Source of the DNA: Candidatus Scybalousia scybalohippi
GTDB taxonomy: Bacteria; Bacteroidota; Bacteroidia; Bacteroidales; P3
Direction: 5' to 3'
DNA: 35,077 nucleotides
NCBI GenBank assembly: GCA_018065645.1
Contig: JAGHSX010000187.1
Span: 1-35,077, forward strand
The position numbers were made by a program, and so were the translations under genes. Each line of letters starts with the position of its first letter. The stretch's first letter is position 1. Positions 16,264 to 26,437 of this stretch are shown piece by piece. The notes under the pieces were generated by a model. It searched no databases. It saw nothing but the letters and a program-made list of their open reading frames with translations, and was not told where the DNA came from.

Positions 16264-17076
16264 TTACTCCACAAAACTTACTACTATATAACCATTTCCA
16301 TTATTAAAACCTTGTGTATGTACTACATTTGAACATAATGTCGGATGCGTGTAAGATGAACCACCACCACCACCTGCCGTATAAGCTCCATTTTTATTCC
16401 AATCGCCAGCACCTGAACCACCACCATACCAACCAGCTCCACCTGCCCCTGATGGTCCTTCGTAGCTTCCTTCATAAGAACCTGCACCACCTAGACCAAA
16501 TGTTCCTACGTTACCATTATGATAGTGTCCTACTGATACTGGAGTTCCTGCTCCCCCACTACCACCTGCTGTTTGAGTTCCACCTTTTCCGGCTGAGTTA
16601 CCACCATAACCATTACCACCGTTTGCCCCTGTAAGTCCACCACCTGCACCACCTACGGCTCCTGAATTTGCCTGATTACCTCCTCCACCTGCAACAATTA
16701 TTCTATCTGACATCTCTGTCCCATTTATTCTAATATCACTTGCATTATAAGACGGAGCAGATAAATTTCCTGAAGCTTGTGCTCCGGAAGTTATATATAA
16801 TATTTGACCGCCTGTTACTGATAAATCACATTGTACTCTTCCCCCTTTACCTCCATTATTTCCATTACCTTTACTAGCAACACAATCAATATGGATTTTA
16901 CTAACATTATAAGGAATAACAAATTGTTGATTAGTTACTCCAGCAGGTACTGTAAAAGAATCAAATCCCACCTGATAAATAAGAGTATTTCCTCTATATA
17001 TTTTTTTAACCATTTTGTTACCAATATAAAAATGGCATCTTTTACCACCCCAATAAGCATTATTATATTTAACCAT
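16264..17076 (-). CDS. glycine-rich adhesin/tail tip protein
   Basis: Long GG-repeat domain (GGAGGGLTGANGGNGYGGNSAGKGG...GGGGGSSYTHP), typical of Gly-rich receptor-binding domains. Confidence 0.65.
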   Translation of the reverse strand: MVKYNNAYWGGKRCHFYIGNKMVKKIYRGNTLIYQVGFDSFTVPAGVTNQQFVIPYNVSKIHIDCVASKGNGNNGGKGGRVQCDLSVTGGQILYITSGAQASGNLSAPSYNASDIRINGTEMSDRIIVAGGGGNQANSGAVGGAGGGLTGANGGNGYGGNSAGKGGTQTAGGSGGAGTPVSVGHYHNGNVGTFGLGGAGSYEGSYEGPSGAGGAGWYGGGSGAGDWNKNGAYTAGGGGGSSYTHPTLCSNVVHTQGFNNGNGYIVVSFVE

Positions 17077-17081
17077 AAGCT

Positions 17082-17492
17082 TTACTCCGTAACGATATAT
17101 AATGTATTACTATCCCTAGAAGTTGGTAAAGTTGAAACAATACTAATTTTAAAATTACAAGCTGTAATAACACCACTAGCATTAGAATATACAGGTTGCC
17201 AAGCATTACCCACTGATGGTATAAGTTTATTAGCAATAGCTGTATCTACTTGCCCTTTATTAACAGCATCGGTTGTTGCTGTACCATTAGCAAGTTGTTT
17301 GATTTGATAATTACCCATACGCAAGTTACCAGCCATTACACAACGTCCATCACGCAGCATAACATCGTTTAATCCGTCAGCATAGTTATCAAATTCTTCA
17401 TCCATTCTATCCGACATAATATCAATATCGTTTTGTCTGTCTTCTTCCCAGTTATGAACTCTTGTAAAATTACCCTCTGAATCATAAGGCAT
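17082..17492 (-). CDS. tail fiber adaptor-like protein
   Basis: NLRMGNYQIKQLANGTATTDAVNKGQVD: tail fiber repeat motif. Confidence 0.6.
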   Translation of the reverse strand: MPYDSEGNFTRVHNWEEDRQNDIDIMSDRMDEEFDNYADGLNDVMLRDGRCVMAGNLRMGNYQIKQLANGTATTDAVNKGQVDTAIANKLIPSVGNAWQPVYSNASGVITACNFKISIVSTLPTSRDSNTLYIVTE

Positions 17493-17505
17493 TGTATTTC
17501 TCCCA

Positions 17506-17545
17506 TAAAAAAAAGAGAACTAGCTCCATAAGAGCATAGTTCTCT
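17506..17545 (-). terminator. intrinsic terminator
   Basis: Minus AGAGAACTA...TAGTTCTCTTTTTTTT. Confidence 0.8.
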
Positions 17546-17591
17546 ATTATGATTAACATATTAAATTATTAGTTCCACATTGTCAATAAGT

Positions 17592-18431
17592 TTAATTATT
17601 ACTTAACAATCTTTCAGCAAGTATTGAACTTGATGATGGTATAGAATTATTAATAGTTTTATTTACAATTCTTGCAATATTTCCATCTGCCGTACCATTC
17701 AATATTCTTCTAGCTGTATTTACATCAGATAATCCAAAAAGTGCTTTTTCTCCAGCTGTTAATGTTGAACCAACTGCCGAACCGACACTTTCCAAAATTT
17801 CTCGCCAAAATGGTCTATTTTCTGCATAATTTTCTTTATTAACAATCTTATCAAGGCTTGATGCTCTTGAATACTCTTTATTTACTGCATTAGCTGATTG
17901 TTTAATTTTATTAAATTCATCAGCAGTAGCACCTCTTTTAATTACACTTAAATTGTTTGCAACATTTTTAGCATAATTAGTATCAGAGTTTCCAATTGTG
18001 TTTTTCATACTATCATTAACACCTGAAAGCCAAGCTTTGCGTTCATCTTCATTTCTAAAACTAATTTTAGGTGATTTCTTGCTAGCTGATAAACCTGAAT
18101 CATAAGAATTTTTAACACGCATAGCATATTCATATTCATTATCAATAGCTTTATATCCTTTGTCGGTTTTCAATATCTTATCAAGTTCATCCCTTAATTT
18201 TGATAAAGGTACAGTGTGTCTATTGTTACTTTTCTTTTGAGCTGAATCTATCATATCATCAATAGCCATTCTCATTTGATGCGTATGTTCAACAGAGCCA
18301 ATAGGTGCATTTGTTTCATAATTAGCAGAATTTAATGCATCTGTTAGTGCTTTCTTTTCAAATTTCGTAAATTTTTTATAATTAGATTTGAGATTATCAA
18401 GATTAACACTATTATTTCCATTTAATATCAT
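17592..18431 (-). CDS. internal virion/ejection protein, C-terminal part or separate gene
   Basis: ORF in track; overlaps the upstream ORF by 4 bp; helical content continues. Confidence 0.5.
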   Translation of the reverse strand: MILNGNNSVNLDNLKSNYKKFTKFEKKALTDALNSANYETNAPIGSVEHTHQMRMAIDDMIDSAQKKSNNRHTVPLSKLRDELDKILKTDKGYKAIDNEYEYAMRVKNSYDSGLSASKKSPKISFRNEDERKAWLSGVNDSMKNTIGNSDTNYAKNVANNLSVIKRGATADEFNKIKQSANAVNKEYSRASSLDKIVNKENYAENRPFWREILESVGSAVGSTLTAGEKALFGLSDVNTARRILNGTADGNIARIVNKTINNSIPSSSSILAERLLSNN

Positions 18432-19309
18432 ATAATCATTATAAGATTGTTTAGCATTTTCAACCTTGAATCTATATTAGGTGTTTTACCAATAATATTA
18501 TCAACATTGTTACTAATCTTACTATTTATACTATCTTTAATTAATGGCATTTCGCTTGCAATTTCATCAGATAATTTTTGACTAGCTTTTGCACCTCTTT
18601 TTAATGCTATTGTACTTTCTCTATCAGTAAAAGCATCATTAAGATTTTTAGCTAATCCCTCTGAATTTAATGCAGGGAAAACCCTCTGCACACCTTTTCC
18701 AATAGAACCTAATGTACCAGCTATAAGACCACCACCAATAGCACCACCAACTGCATTTTTAGGCAATTCATCTAGTGTATCGCTTTCAGTAGTTCCATAA
18801 ATACCACCCTCAATGGCACTTTTTCCAATCATTTTAGGTAATGATTTAGCACCTTTTAATATTAAATTACTAGCACCACCAATATTACCTCCCATTTCTA
18901 AACCAAATTTAGCAACATTGTTTAGACCACTAGTTATAGCACCATTTATTTTAGCATCTTGTTGCAGTTCTTCATCAAGCTGTTGTAAATTACCACCTGT
19001 TTTTCTATCAATCCAATCACTAGCACCAAGTGTTGCACCACTTAAAACACGACCTAAACCACTTATAGCACCTTGACCCAAACCTTTTAATCCCTCTGAA
19101 CCAACACCTTGTAAATGACTTTTATTAGCATAATCTTCGTTGTTTTGCTTAACTTGAGCAATTTGTTCAGATGTAGGGTTTAATGATGTTTTTGTTTTAC
19201 TTTTAGCAAAATCAGGGAATTTCGTAGCTATTTTATTTCTTATTTCATCTCTTGACATATCATCAGGAAAACGAACATTTACCCCATCAGGCATTCTAAT
19301 TATAGGCAT
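18428..19309 (-). CDS. internal virion/DNA ejection protein, N-terminal part
   Basis: MPIIRMPDGVNVRFPDDMSRDEIRNKIATKFPDF start and Gly/Ala-rich hydrophobic segments are typical of podovirus injected proteins. Confidence 0.6.
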   Translation of the reverse strand: MPIIRMPDGVNVRFPDDMSRDEIRNKIATKFPDFAKSKTKTSLNPTSEQIAQVKQNNEDYANKSHLQGVGSEGLKGLGQGAISGLGRVLSGATLGASDWIDRKTGGNLQQLDEELQQDAKINGAITSGLNNVAKFGLEMGGNIGGASNLILKGAKSLPKMIGKSAIEGGIYGTTESDTLDELPKNAVGGAIGGGLIAGTLGSIGKGVQRVFPALNSEGLAKNLNDAFTDRESTIALKRGAKASQKLSDEIASEMPLIKDSINSKISNNVDNIIGKTPNIDSRLKMLNNLIMII

Positions 19310-19321
19310 ATTACCTCCTTA

Positions 19322-20380
19322 TTAAAAATATTCAGATGCATCTATAATATCATTGCTAGATTGATTTACACTTGATGTTTGTGGCATAGGTGTTGCAACA
19401 CTATCCATTGCATCAAGTTTTTTCTCTATTTGTTTTAATGCAGATAATGCACCTTTTAATCTTGATTTTCCCTTACCTAAAGTAACACCTGCTGATGCTA
19501 ACTCAATTTCAGGTAATGTATTAATACCTGATTGTCCTTTAGATTTAGCTTTAGCAATCAAATTGTTTTTAATATCACCGATTGTTCTTTCAAGTTGTCC
19601 ATAAGTTTCATTTTCTTGTTCATTAAAACCAAGTGATGAAGTCACAGGAACAGCACCAGCAATAGATTGCATACCAGCATAAGGTGTAAATAATTTATCA
19701 GGAGCAGAATCAATTAATGCTAATGCATTATCTATTGATGCATTATCTTGTGCTATTGCTTGTTGCTCTTTTATTTGATTTTGTTGACTTTCAACATCAG
19801 CTTTTGCTTGATAACCAGCTTTAGCTTTATCATAAGCCATATCAACACTATTTCCAGCTAATCTATTACTTGCCCAAGCTTGCTGTTCAGGTGTGTAATT
19901 TTCAGGGTTTGACATAATAGCTAAAGCCAAGCCGTCAGAAGTTTTACCATAAGGATTATTTGAAAGTGTATCTTGTGCTAATTTATTCTTATATCCTGCC
20001 AAATCCATTGCGTTTTTCTGTGCTATATTTAACTTATTCAAATCTCTTTGATAAGCAATATCGTTTAGTTTTTCTTGCCAACTTCTATCATCAGCTTTAT
20101 CTTTAACGGCAAATTGACGTGCTAGAAATCCACTAGGGTCATAAGTAGCATATGCTTTGTTTATAGCATTTTCATCACCACCAGTTAGAGCATCAACAAG
20201 GTTTTGAGTTTTTTGTTTTTGCTCTGCTATTTCTTGCTCTTTAGCATATCTATCAGCACTTGTTCTATATTGATTAAGAAAGTTATTAACGGCACTAGCA
20301 TAATCAACTTGTTGAACAGGTGTAATTCTTGTCGTATTGGCTATTTGTGATGTAGTACCTGCAAAATCTCTATTTAACAT
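19322..20380 (-). CDS. internal virion protein
   Basis: Large Gln/Ala-rich ORF in the tail/ejection module. Confidence 0.55.
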   Translation of the reverse strand: MLNRDFAGTTSQIANTTRITPVQQVDYASAVNNFLNQYRTSADRYAKEQEIAEQKQKTQNLVDALTGGDENAINKAYATYDPSGFLARQFAVKDKADDRSWQEKLNDIAYQRDLNKLNIAQKNAMDLAGYKNKLAQDTLSNNPYGKTSDGLALAIMSNPENYTPEQQAWASNRLAGNSVDMAYDKAKAGYQAKADVESQQNQIKEQQAIAQDNASIDNALALIDSAPDKLFTPYAGMQSIAGAVPVTSSLGFNEQENETYGQLERTIGDIKNNLIAKAKSKGQSGINTLPEIELASAGVTLGKGKSRLKGALSALKQIEKKLDAMDSVATPMPQTSSVNQSSNDIIDASEYF

Positions 20381-20391
20381 ATTATTTCTCC

Positions 20392-21129
20392 TTATGCACC
20401 TGTTCCGCCTGAACCACCAGCCATACTACTAGCTAGTTTGCTTGCAAGTAAACCACCAATCGGGCCGCCTAAAGCATTTCCTGCTAGACCAGCACCCGCA
20501 CTAATTAAAGTGTTGGTTAAACCATTTTTAGCACTTGCATTTGCTTGGTCTTGTTGGAATTTAGCATTTGATTTACCAACACCAGTAGAGAATATATTTT
20601 GTTGATTTTCATAACCACTAGCAGAACCAGTTAAAGCAGATAATAGTTGATTAATGTAGTTTTGTTGAGCAGTGTTGCCAAAGTTACCAGCATTAATACT
20701 ATCAGCCAAAGATTGACTAAATGCGTTTTGTCCTGCATTAACAGCATTATAGCTTGCTTGATTAATTGCTTGATTTTGATTGTCTTGCAAATCATTCATA
20801 GCACGTTCATAAGCCTCACTGCCCACCGCTAAACCTTTATTTTGTAGAGCAGTAGCCAAATCGCTTGTTTGTTGCTCAAATTGTGGTTGCATATAGTTCA
20901 TATAGCTATTAAATTGAGCCTGTTCTGCTCTTTGTCTAGCATCGTCAGAACCATCAACACTAAAGTTATAATTACCCATTGCATCAGCTAAATTTTGACT
21001 AGCAGAATTTGCATAAGTGGTTAAGTTGTTTAATGTATTATCTACATTAGAAGTATCATAGCTTTTGAGATAATCCATATAATTATTATATGGTGTCATA
21101 TCATAGCTAACCTTTTTTGATTTACTCAT
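20392..21129 (-). CDS. putative ejection/internal virion protein
   Basis: Ala/Gln/Asn-rich, C-terminal Gly-rich hydrophobic segment. Confidence 0.55.
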   Translation of the reverse strand: MSKSKKVSYDMTPYNNYMDYLKSYDTSNVDNTLNNLTTYANSASQNLADAMGNYNFSVDGSDDARQRAEQAQFNSYMNYMQPQFEQQTSDLATALQNKGLAVGSEAYERAMNDLQDNQNQAINQASYNAVNAGQNAFSQSLADSINAGNFGNTAQQNYINQLLSALTGSASGYENQQNIFSTGVGKSNAKFQQDQANASAKNGLTNTLISAGAGLAGNALGGPIGGLLASKLASSMAGGSGGTGA

Positions 21130-21549
21130 TTAATTCCTCCATTTACATTCGGTTTTTAACATACCATATACATAACAGTCTGCTCCATTATCACGATATT
21201 GCCGAAGTAATCCCTCACGAGTAAATCCGCATTTTTCAACGAATTTTATGCTCGTTTCATTATCTTTGCTCACAAATAAACTCGCACGTCTGCAATTCAT
21301 TAAATCAAAAACAACCCCAAAGATATATTTTAGAGTTCTTTTTGTTGCCCAATATTTAGATGTAGAATAAATAGTCATCCATACATCAATATTAGGTCTT
21401 AAATCATTCAATATTACCCCACAAATCAGGGTTTCGCCTTTATAAATACCAATGGTTAGGTTTGCACCATATTCAGCAATATTATCGCCTAATCCAGCAC
21501 AAACCCACCTTGCAACACTTCCATCATTATCAGGCTTACAATATACCAT
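21130..21549 (-). CDS. GNAT-family N-acetyltransferase
   Basis: SLFVSKDNETSIKFVEKCGFTREGLLRQYRDNGADCYVYGML; start taken inside the end of the upstream gene. Confidence 0.75.
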   Translation of the reverse strand: MVYCKPDNDGSVARWVCAGLGDNIAEYGANLTIGIYKGETLICGVILNDLRPNIDVWMTIYSTSKYWATKRTLKYIFGVVFDLMNCRRASLFVSKDNETSIKFVEKCGFTREGLLRQYRDNGADCYVYGMLKTECKWRN

Positions 21550-23101
21550 TTCCGATTTCATATCTAATACCTGTATCATACCACTCAATAATATTACCTT
21601 TGGTTTTAGTCTTAAATACCACACTAGCCTTAAACCCTGTTGAGTTGTTAGCTATCCATTGGTTTTGTATCCTAGAAGTTGATAATGTACTCCATTTGGT
21701 ATCGGTTAAATTTGTTGGATGCGACCATTTAGAAACATCCCATTTAGTACCATCAATAGTTTGTATGTTGGTATAATAGTTTCTGTTCTGGTCTTCAAAA
21801 TCCATATTTGTATAAATGGTCAAAGCAAAACTTGTAGATGACCTTGTACGAGGATTTAACAAAGGTATTGTTTTTAAACTATCAGTTCCAAGGTTAGAAT
21901 AAGCTTGTTCTATTTTACCCTCAATTTGTACCCCATTATCAGAATATGTATTAGTATCATATTGATATACATAGTCATCACTTGCAAAATACATATTATT
22001 ATCAAATAAGCACCATTGATAGGAACGGATACCTGTAAATCTGCACCACGCACCACTTGTTAAATTAATAACGTGTTGCTCAAATTGGTTATTTACAGGC
22101 ACGTTAAATATTGCATATCCACGTTTAGAGTAAATAATACCTTGCCAACCTTTTCTATCTTTATTGGCAGAAGTTCTATCTAATACCAAACCACGAATAG
22201 CATCACTAAATGCAACACTTGAACTATTAGCATTTTGTAAACTCAAAGCTTTTGAAAGTGGTATATATCCATCTTGTGATATAATAACTAAATCGCCTTG
22301 ATATTGCATAATACAATTATAACCTATTGGCTCACTTAATTTATAAGAACCCACAATCTCCCAATTATTAGCAGAATTAGGATTAATACCTTTATAAACC
22401 AAACATTCGCCTTTGCTAGTTAAGAATACTGTTAAGTCATCCATACCAGCACCACCATCAACAGACCAGTTAGCAACAGCAATTAATTCGCCACCCCATT
22501 TACTAATCTGTGCAAGGTCAAATTGGTATAATTTACCGGCAATATTGCCAGCCTCTGCTGAATACCAAGCTTTTAAACTATTCTTTTCTACAAACCACAA
22601 AAACTCGTGGCTAACTGCACCATTAATAATTTTACCAGCATTAAAATTTGGATTATCGCTTGTAAATCCCCAATTTTCCAAATGCTCAACACTATCATCA
22701 TCAACGTAAAATACTTTAGGTGTTTCCTCGCCATTTAAGAAAAACAACCTATCTTTATATTGTACAGTCTGACAATATGTATTGCTAAATGTAGCATTAT
22801 AAACACGAACATTAGCTTTAGATGTGATGTTGTATGCTTTATTATTAGCAAGTGCAATAAATTGATTTGCAAGTGGTTTAGTATAGCTAACTAAAGTATG
22901 TATTGGATGCCCAATTTTAACATAGCTTTCATAACCTGAACGCAACTCAATCTTGTTATCAAGTGGGATGTAGTTATCCATTGTAATTGCATACAAGCTA
23001 TCCATAGCCGACAAGCTATCACGTTTGTTTAATCCTTTAATTGGAGCAGGCAAGATAAAATCCCTTGATTTGTTGCCCCTATTCACATTCCTTAATAACA
23101 T
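21536..23101 (-). CDS. tail hub/stabilization protein (podovirus)
   Basis: Size, beta-rich composition and position after connector gene; IKGLNKRDSLSAMDSLYAITMDNYIPLDNKIELRSGY. Confidence 0.6.
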   Translation of the reverse strand: MLLRNVNRGNKSRDFILPAPIKGLNKRDSLSAMDSLYAITMDNYIPLDNKIELRSGYESYVKIGHPIHTLVSYTKPLANQFIALANNKAYNITSKANVRVYNATFSNTYCQTVQYKDRLFFLNGEETPKVFYVDDDSVEHLENWGFTSDNPNFNAGKIINGAVSHEFLWFVEKNSLKAWYSAEAGNIAGKLYQFDLAQISKWGGELIAVANWSVDGGAGMDDLTVFLTSKGECLVYKGINPNSANNWEIVGSYKLSEPIGYNCIMQYQGDLVIISQDGYIPLSKALSLQNANSSSVAFSDAIRGLVLDRTSANKDRKGWQGIIYSKRGYAIFNVPVNNQFEQHVINLTSGAWCRFTGIRSYQWCLFDNNMYFASDDYVYQYDTNTYSDNGVQIEGKIEQAYSNLGTDSLKTIPLLNPRTRSSTSFALTIYTNMDFEDQNRNYYTNIQTIDGTKWDVSKWSHPTNLTDTKWSTLSTSRIQNQWIANNSTGFKASVVFKTKTKGNIIEWYDTGIRYEIGNGIL

Positions 23102-23789
23102 TTATTGCTCCATACTCATCAATATCAAAAACTCTACCACCCAAATTAATATCTTGAGTAGCAAGGCTAGTTCCAAATTTCTTTTTTAACTCTTTTTGAT
23201 ATTCGTTAAATTCTTCTGTGTAATCTAACCCATTACGTTTAAGCCATCGCCAAGTAATACCTAATTTAACAACATAGTTATCAAATATTGGCTTATCTGT
23301 ATTTTTGGTAATGGTTGCTTTATCCTCGTATGTTTCAGCATCTGTACAAACTGCATTACTACGATACATAAAAACAATGTGTAAATTTGGCTCTGGAGCA
23401 TTAACAAATTTAATGCAGTTATTTTGTATCTTAAATTTAATTCTGCCATTATCAGCCTGAAAATATCTGTCTTTCATCCAATCTTCAGGGGTAATAGCAC
23501 CTATAACCTTGTCGCTTTCATCTTTGATGTAAATTGTGTTATTTAATATAGAATAAAAGTCGCTAACAATGTTATCAATAGGATAAACAGTCTTGTTTTT
23601 AACTGTATAAATTACAGCCTCTTTAGTTAAATCTTGCCAATCCCCATATCGCATTAAACTATCTAATTCAACTTTAGCAACAGATAAAAAAATGCTATCG
23701 TTTTGATTGCTTTTATTGAATAGATTAGTCGGTCTTTGTGTGGCACAAATATCTGCCACTTCCTGACATATCTCCAATATACTATTCAT
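23079..23789 (-). CDS. head-tail connector / tail tubular protein A-like
   Basis: Position plus LEICQEVADICATQRPTNLFN...WRWLKRNGLDY pattern. Confidence 0.6.
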   Translation of the reverse strand: MNSILEICQEVADICATQRPTNLFNKSNQNDSIFLSVAKVELDSLMRYGDWQDLTKEAVIYTVKNKTVYPIDNIVSDFYSILNNTIYIKDESDKVIGAITPEDWMKDRYFQADNGRIKFKIQNNCIKFVNAPEPNLHIVFMYRSNAVCTDAETYEDKATITKNTDKPIFDNYVVKLGITWRWLKRNGLDYTEEFNEYQKELKKKFGTSLATQDINLGGRVFDIDEYGAINVIKECE

Positions 23790-24324
23790 TCTTCCCCTCT
23801 TTTAATGCTTTAATTTCATCCTCTAACTTTTTGATTTTTGCTTTATATTCTTTCTCTTTTTTCGCCCAATCGCTCACACCTTTAGTAGCTTTAGCATTAT
23901 CCATAAATTGTTTAGCAATATCACGTTCAGCAATAATATTAATAGCATTAGCCTTTTCATCATCAATTCCAGCTAATACTTCAACTGTAAAAATACCATA
24001 GAATTTACAAGTTTCTAATTGCTCTACCGTTAAAAAAGCAAAGTTATTTAATGGTGTGCCATTTTCTTTTTGTTTTTGCTCCAACAAATAACGTGCATAT
24101 TCTTGAGGAAATCTATTTTTATGTTCATCTCTTGCAGGTTGGTCAAAAACATCTAAATTATCACGAGTACGAATTTCAACGTATGTAACATTCTTAAATT
24201 TAGGAAGTCCGTTGTCGTTTAATTCGTCAGTTTTAACAGCTTTGTCATAAAATCTAGCAAAAACATTGTTGTTTCTACCTTGCCCCTCAATCATTGATTG
24301 AAACATACCAAAATCCATATCCAT
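23782..24324 (-). CDS. head protein of unknown function
   Basis: ORF in track adjacent to capsid gene. Confidence 0.5.
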   Translation of the reverse strand: MDMDFGMFQSMIEGQGRNNNVFARFYDKAVKTDELNDNGLPKFKNVTYVEIRTRDNLDVFDQPARDEHKNRFPQEYARYLLEQKQKENGTPLNNFAFLTVEQLETCKFYGIFTVEVLAGIDDEKANAINIIAERDIAKQFMDNAKATKGVSDWAKKEKEYKAKIKKLEDEIKALKEGKNE

Positions 24325-24349
24325 TTTATCATTCCTTTATATAAAAATA

Positions 24350-24373
24350 AGGGGAGCAGTCGCCTACTCCCCT
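24350..24373 (-). terminator. terminator downstream of the capsid gene
   Basis: Minus AGGGGAG...CTCCCCT then TATTTTTAT. Confidence 0.7.
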
Positions 24374-24382
24374 AAAAGTTAA

Positions 24383-25339
24383 TTAGGCATTAACTAAAAC
24401 ACCTTGAACAGATGCGTTTGACATAGTTAAGTTACCAGCCCAGCCGATAATCTTGTAAATAGCATCTTGATTGATTGCCATACGTTCGCCACCAATAACC
24501 TTAAAGTTACGGTCTTTGTGAGGACGTAGGTATAAATAATCTGTATTTAAGAAATACATATGTTTAGCAGTTGCTTTGTCATCATAAATAACGTCAGCAC
24601 CTTTGAACTTCAAGCTAGTAAAACCAGCTTCAGCCATTTTAGGGTCTGTGAAACGTTGTAATGGTGTCAAAGATTCTTCAAACAATGAATACATTGTAGC
24701 ATCAGCAGAAATCAAGTCTGGTTTATCTGTGCCACGAGTACAAGCAAGATATAATGCATCCATAGCAGGTCTAATTGTAGCAGATGTTAAAGCAGCACTT
24801 GCAACAGATGATTTGTTTCTCCAAAATTCGTTACCAGAAGTAGCACGATTGATACCCCCAACAGTACCAGTAGCAGGAGCATCAGCAACTAAAAGAGCCA
24901 AACCACCAATTTCTTTACCAGAAGAACCAGTACCATCAGCATATATAGCAGAGCCAAGAACTTCTTTGATTGTTTTTTCAGCATTAGCAATGCGTTTTTC
25001 AAACAAATCAATCATTCTTTCTTTACCACTATTTTTTAATTGGTCTTCACCAGAAATTGATACAGGAACAGCACACAATTTCATTGCATATTCAGCAGCA
25101 GTAAATAGTTGTGGGTGTCCATCTGTAATTGTATCATAGCCATTGTACCATACGTTAGAACCCTGACCCATTTCAATTTCTTCTACGATTTTTGTACCAC
25201 CATCGTAAGGTCTAATTTTTCCTTTAGCATTCAAACGATTTAAAAGAGCATTACCTTTTGTAACGTTATCAGCTAATTTTTTTGAACGATTTTCAATAGT
25301 TGTTGTGAAAATATCGTTATAATTTGCATTTCCAGCCAT
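24383..25339 (-). CDS. major capsid protein
   Basis: TTIENRSKKLADNVTKGNALLNRLNAKGKIRPYDGGTKIVEEI...; followed by its own terminator, located after scaffold. Confidence 0.8.
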   Translation of the reverse strand: MAGNANYNDIFTTTIENRSKKLADNVTKGNALLNRLNAKGKIRPYDGGTKIVEEIEMGQGSNVWYNGYDTITDGHPQLFTAAEYAMKLCAVPVSISGEDQLKNSGKERMIDLFEKRIANAEKTIKEVLGSAIYADGTGSSGKEIGGLALLVADAPATGTVGGINRATSGNEFWRNKSSVASAALTSATIRPAMDALYLACTRGTDKPDLISADATMYSLFEESLTPLQRFTDPKMAEAGFTSLKFKGADVIYDDKATAKHMYFLNTDYLYLRPHKDRNFKVIGGERMAINQDAIYKIIGWAGNLTMSNASVQGVLVNA

Positions 25340-25342
25340 TTT

Positions 25343-26233
25343 TTATTCTCCAAATTGATTAAATGCATCCTCAATTTCTTCACGCAATGACTTTGGCTCT
25401 GATGTAGTTGGTGTTGCTTTTGCTTTCGGATTAAATCCTACTTCTTTAGCTTTTTCTGCTTGTACAACTTTAGAATTTAAACTCTTTTGTGTCTGCTCTG
25501 CAATCAACTTGTTTCTAACTTCAGGGTTAGTATAAATAGCTAACTCATAAGCTTTATCCAAATCTTGACATACACCTTTGGTTAAGAAGTCAACCATCTG
25601 CTCTCTAACATCGTTAAAATATGGATGCTTGAGGTTGCCGTTATCATCTTTAGCATTGGTAAACTCAAAAACTTGTTTATCTGCTGATTGTTTTTGCTGA
25701 CCCAAAATATAATTCTGTTGATTTTGCAACATTGACTGCATTTCTGCTAATTGTCTTTGAATAGCATTATCTTGAGGTTGCGTTGTTGTTGTTAAATTAT
25801 TTATCCCATAAGCATTAGCGATTGCTTGCAAAGCCGAAGTTGGGTCTTTATCCAAAGCATCATCAATTTGAGTTAAGTATTCAAAATAATCTTGTGCCTT
25901 GCTAAAACCTGCCTTTGCTAATCTCTCTTGACGAGCATTATACAAGTTATCACTAAACTTATAATTATTGATTCTGTTACCAAAATCAGAAAAACCTTTT
26001 TCAACTTGTTTTTCTCTCTCTGTTAAATATTTTCTCCAGTTTTGAGGCAAGTCCTTAAAGGTTTCCTTATATTCATTTGTATAGCTATTTGGAGCGTTCA
26101 ACCATTCATCAACTACTGCAGTTTGTTCATTACTAGGTTGTTCTTCAATAACATTACTTTTTTCTTGCGTTTCGCTTTGCTCATTATCAGCCGAAGAAAA
26201 CGCAGTTTCGAGTTCATCTCTCAAATCACTCAT
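25343..26233 (-). CDS. scaffolding-like protein
   Basis: Acidic, Gln-rich, upstream of capsid; MSDLRDELETAFSSAD. Confidence 0.65.
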   Translation of the reverse strand: MSDLRDELETAFSSADNEQSETQEKSNVIEEQPSNEQTAVVDEWLNAPNSYTNEYKETFKDLPQNWRKYLTEREKQVEKGFSDFGNRINNYKFSDNLYNARQERLAKAGFSKAQDYFEYLTQIDDALDKDPTSALQAIANAYGINNLTTTTQPQDNAIQRQLAEMQSMLQNQQNYILGQQKQSADKQVFEFTNAKDDNGNLKHPYFNDVREQMVDFLTKGVCQDLDKAYELAIYTNPEVRNKLIAEQTQKSLNSKVVQAEKAKEVGFNPKAKATPTTSEPKSLREEIEDAFNQFGE

Positions 26234-26435
26234 TCCATATCCTTTGTTTATAAGTTTGAACGAAGTCGTAAAACATTTTTTGTTTTTCGCCTTTTTCTCT
26301 CTCGTACTGGATTTTTTGAGTGTACCCTGTACTGTAATCACTAGCCATAGCTAGACCGCTTTCCTTGAGATATTTATCAACGTCAGCGGTACTAGTGGCA
26401 ACTTTGCCATTCGGTAAAGTAAATTCTTCAAACAT
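26226..26435 (-). CDS. small head-module protein
   Basis: ORF in track. Confidence 0.5.
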   Translation of the reverse strand: MFEEFTLPNGKVATSTADVDKYLKESGLAMASDYSTGYTQKIQYEREKGEKQKMFYDFVQTYKQRIWNE

Positions 26436-26437
26436 AA

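Noticed and set aside
16314-16634. His-rich + strand ORF (106 aa)
   Set aside because: Antisense of the GGT-biased glycine-rich gene; composition artifact.
24603-25139. 178-aa + strand ORF
   Set aside because: Antisense to the major capsid gene; shadow ORF.
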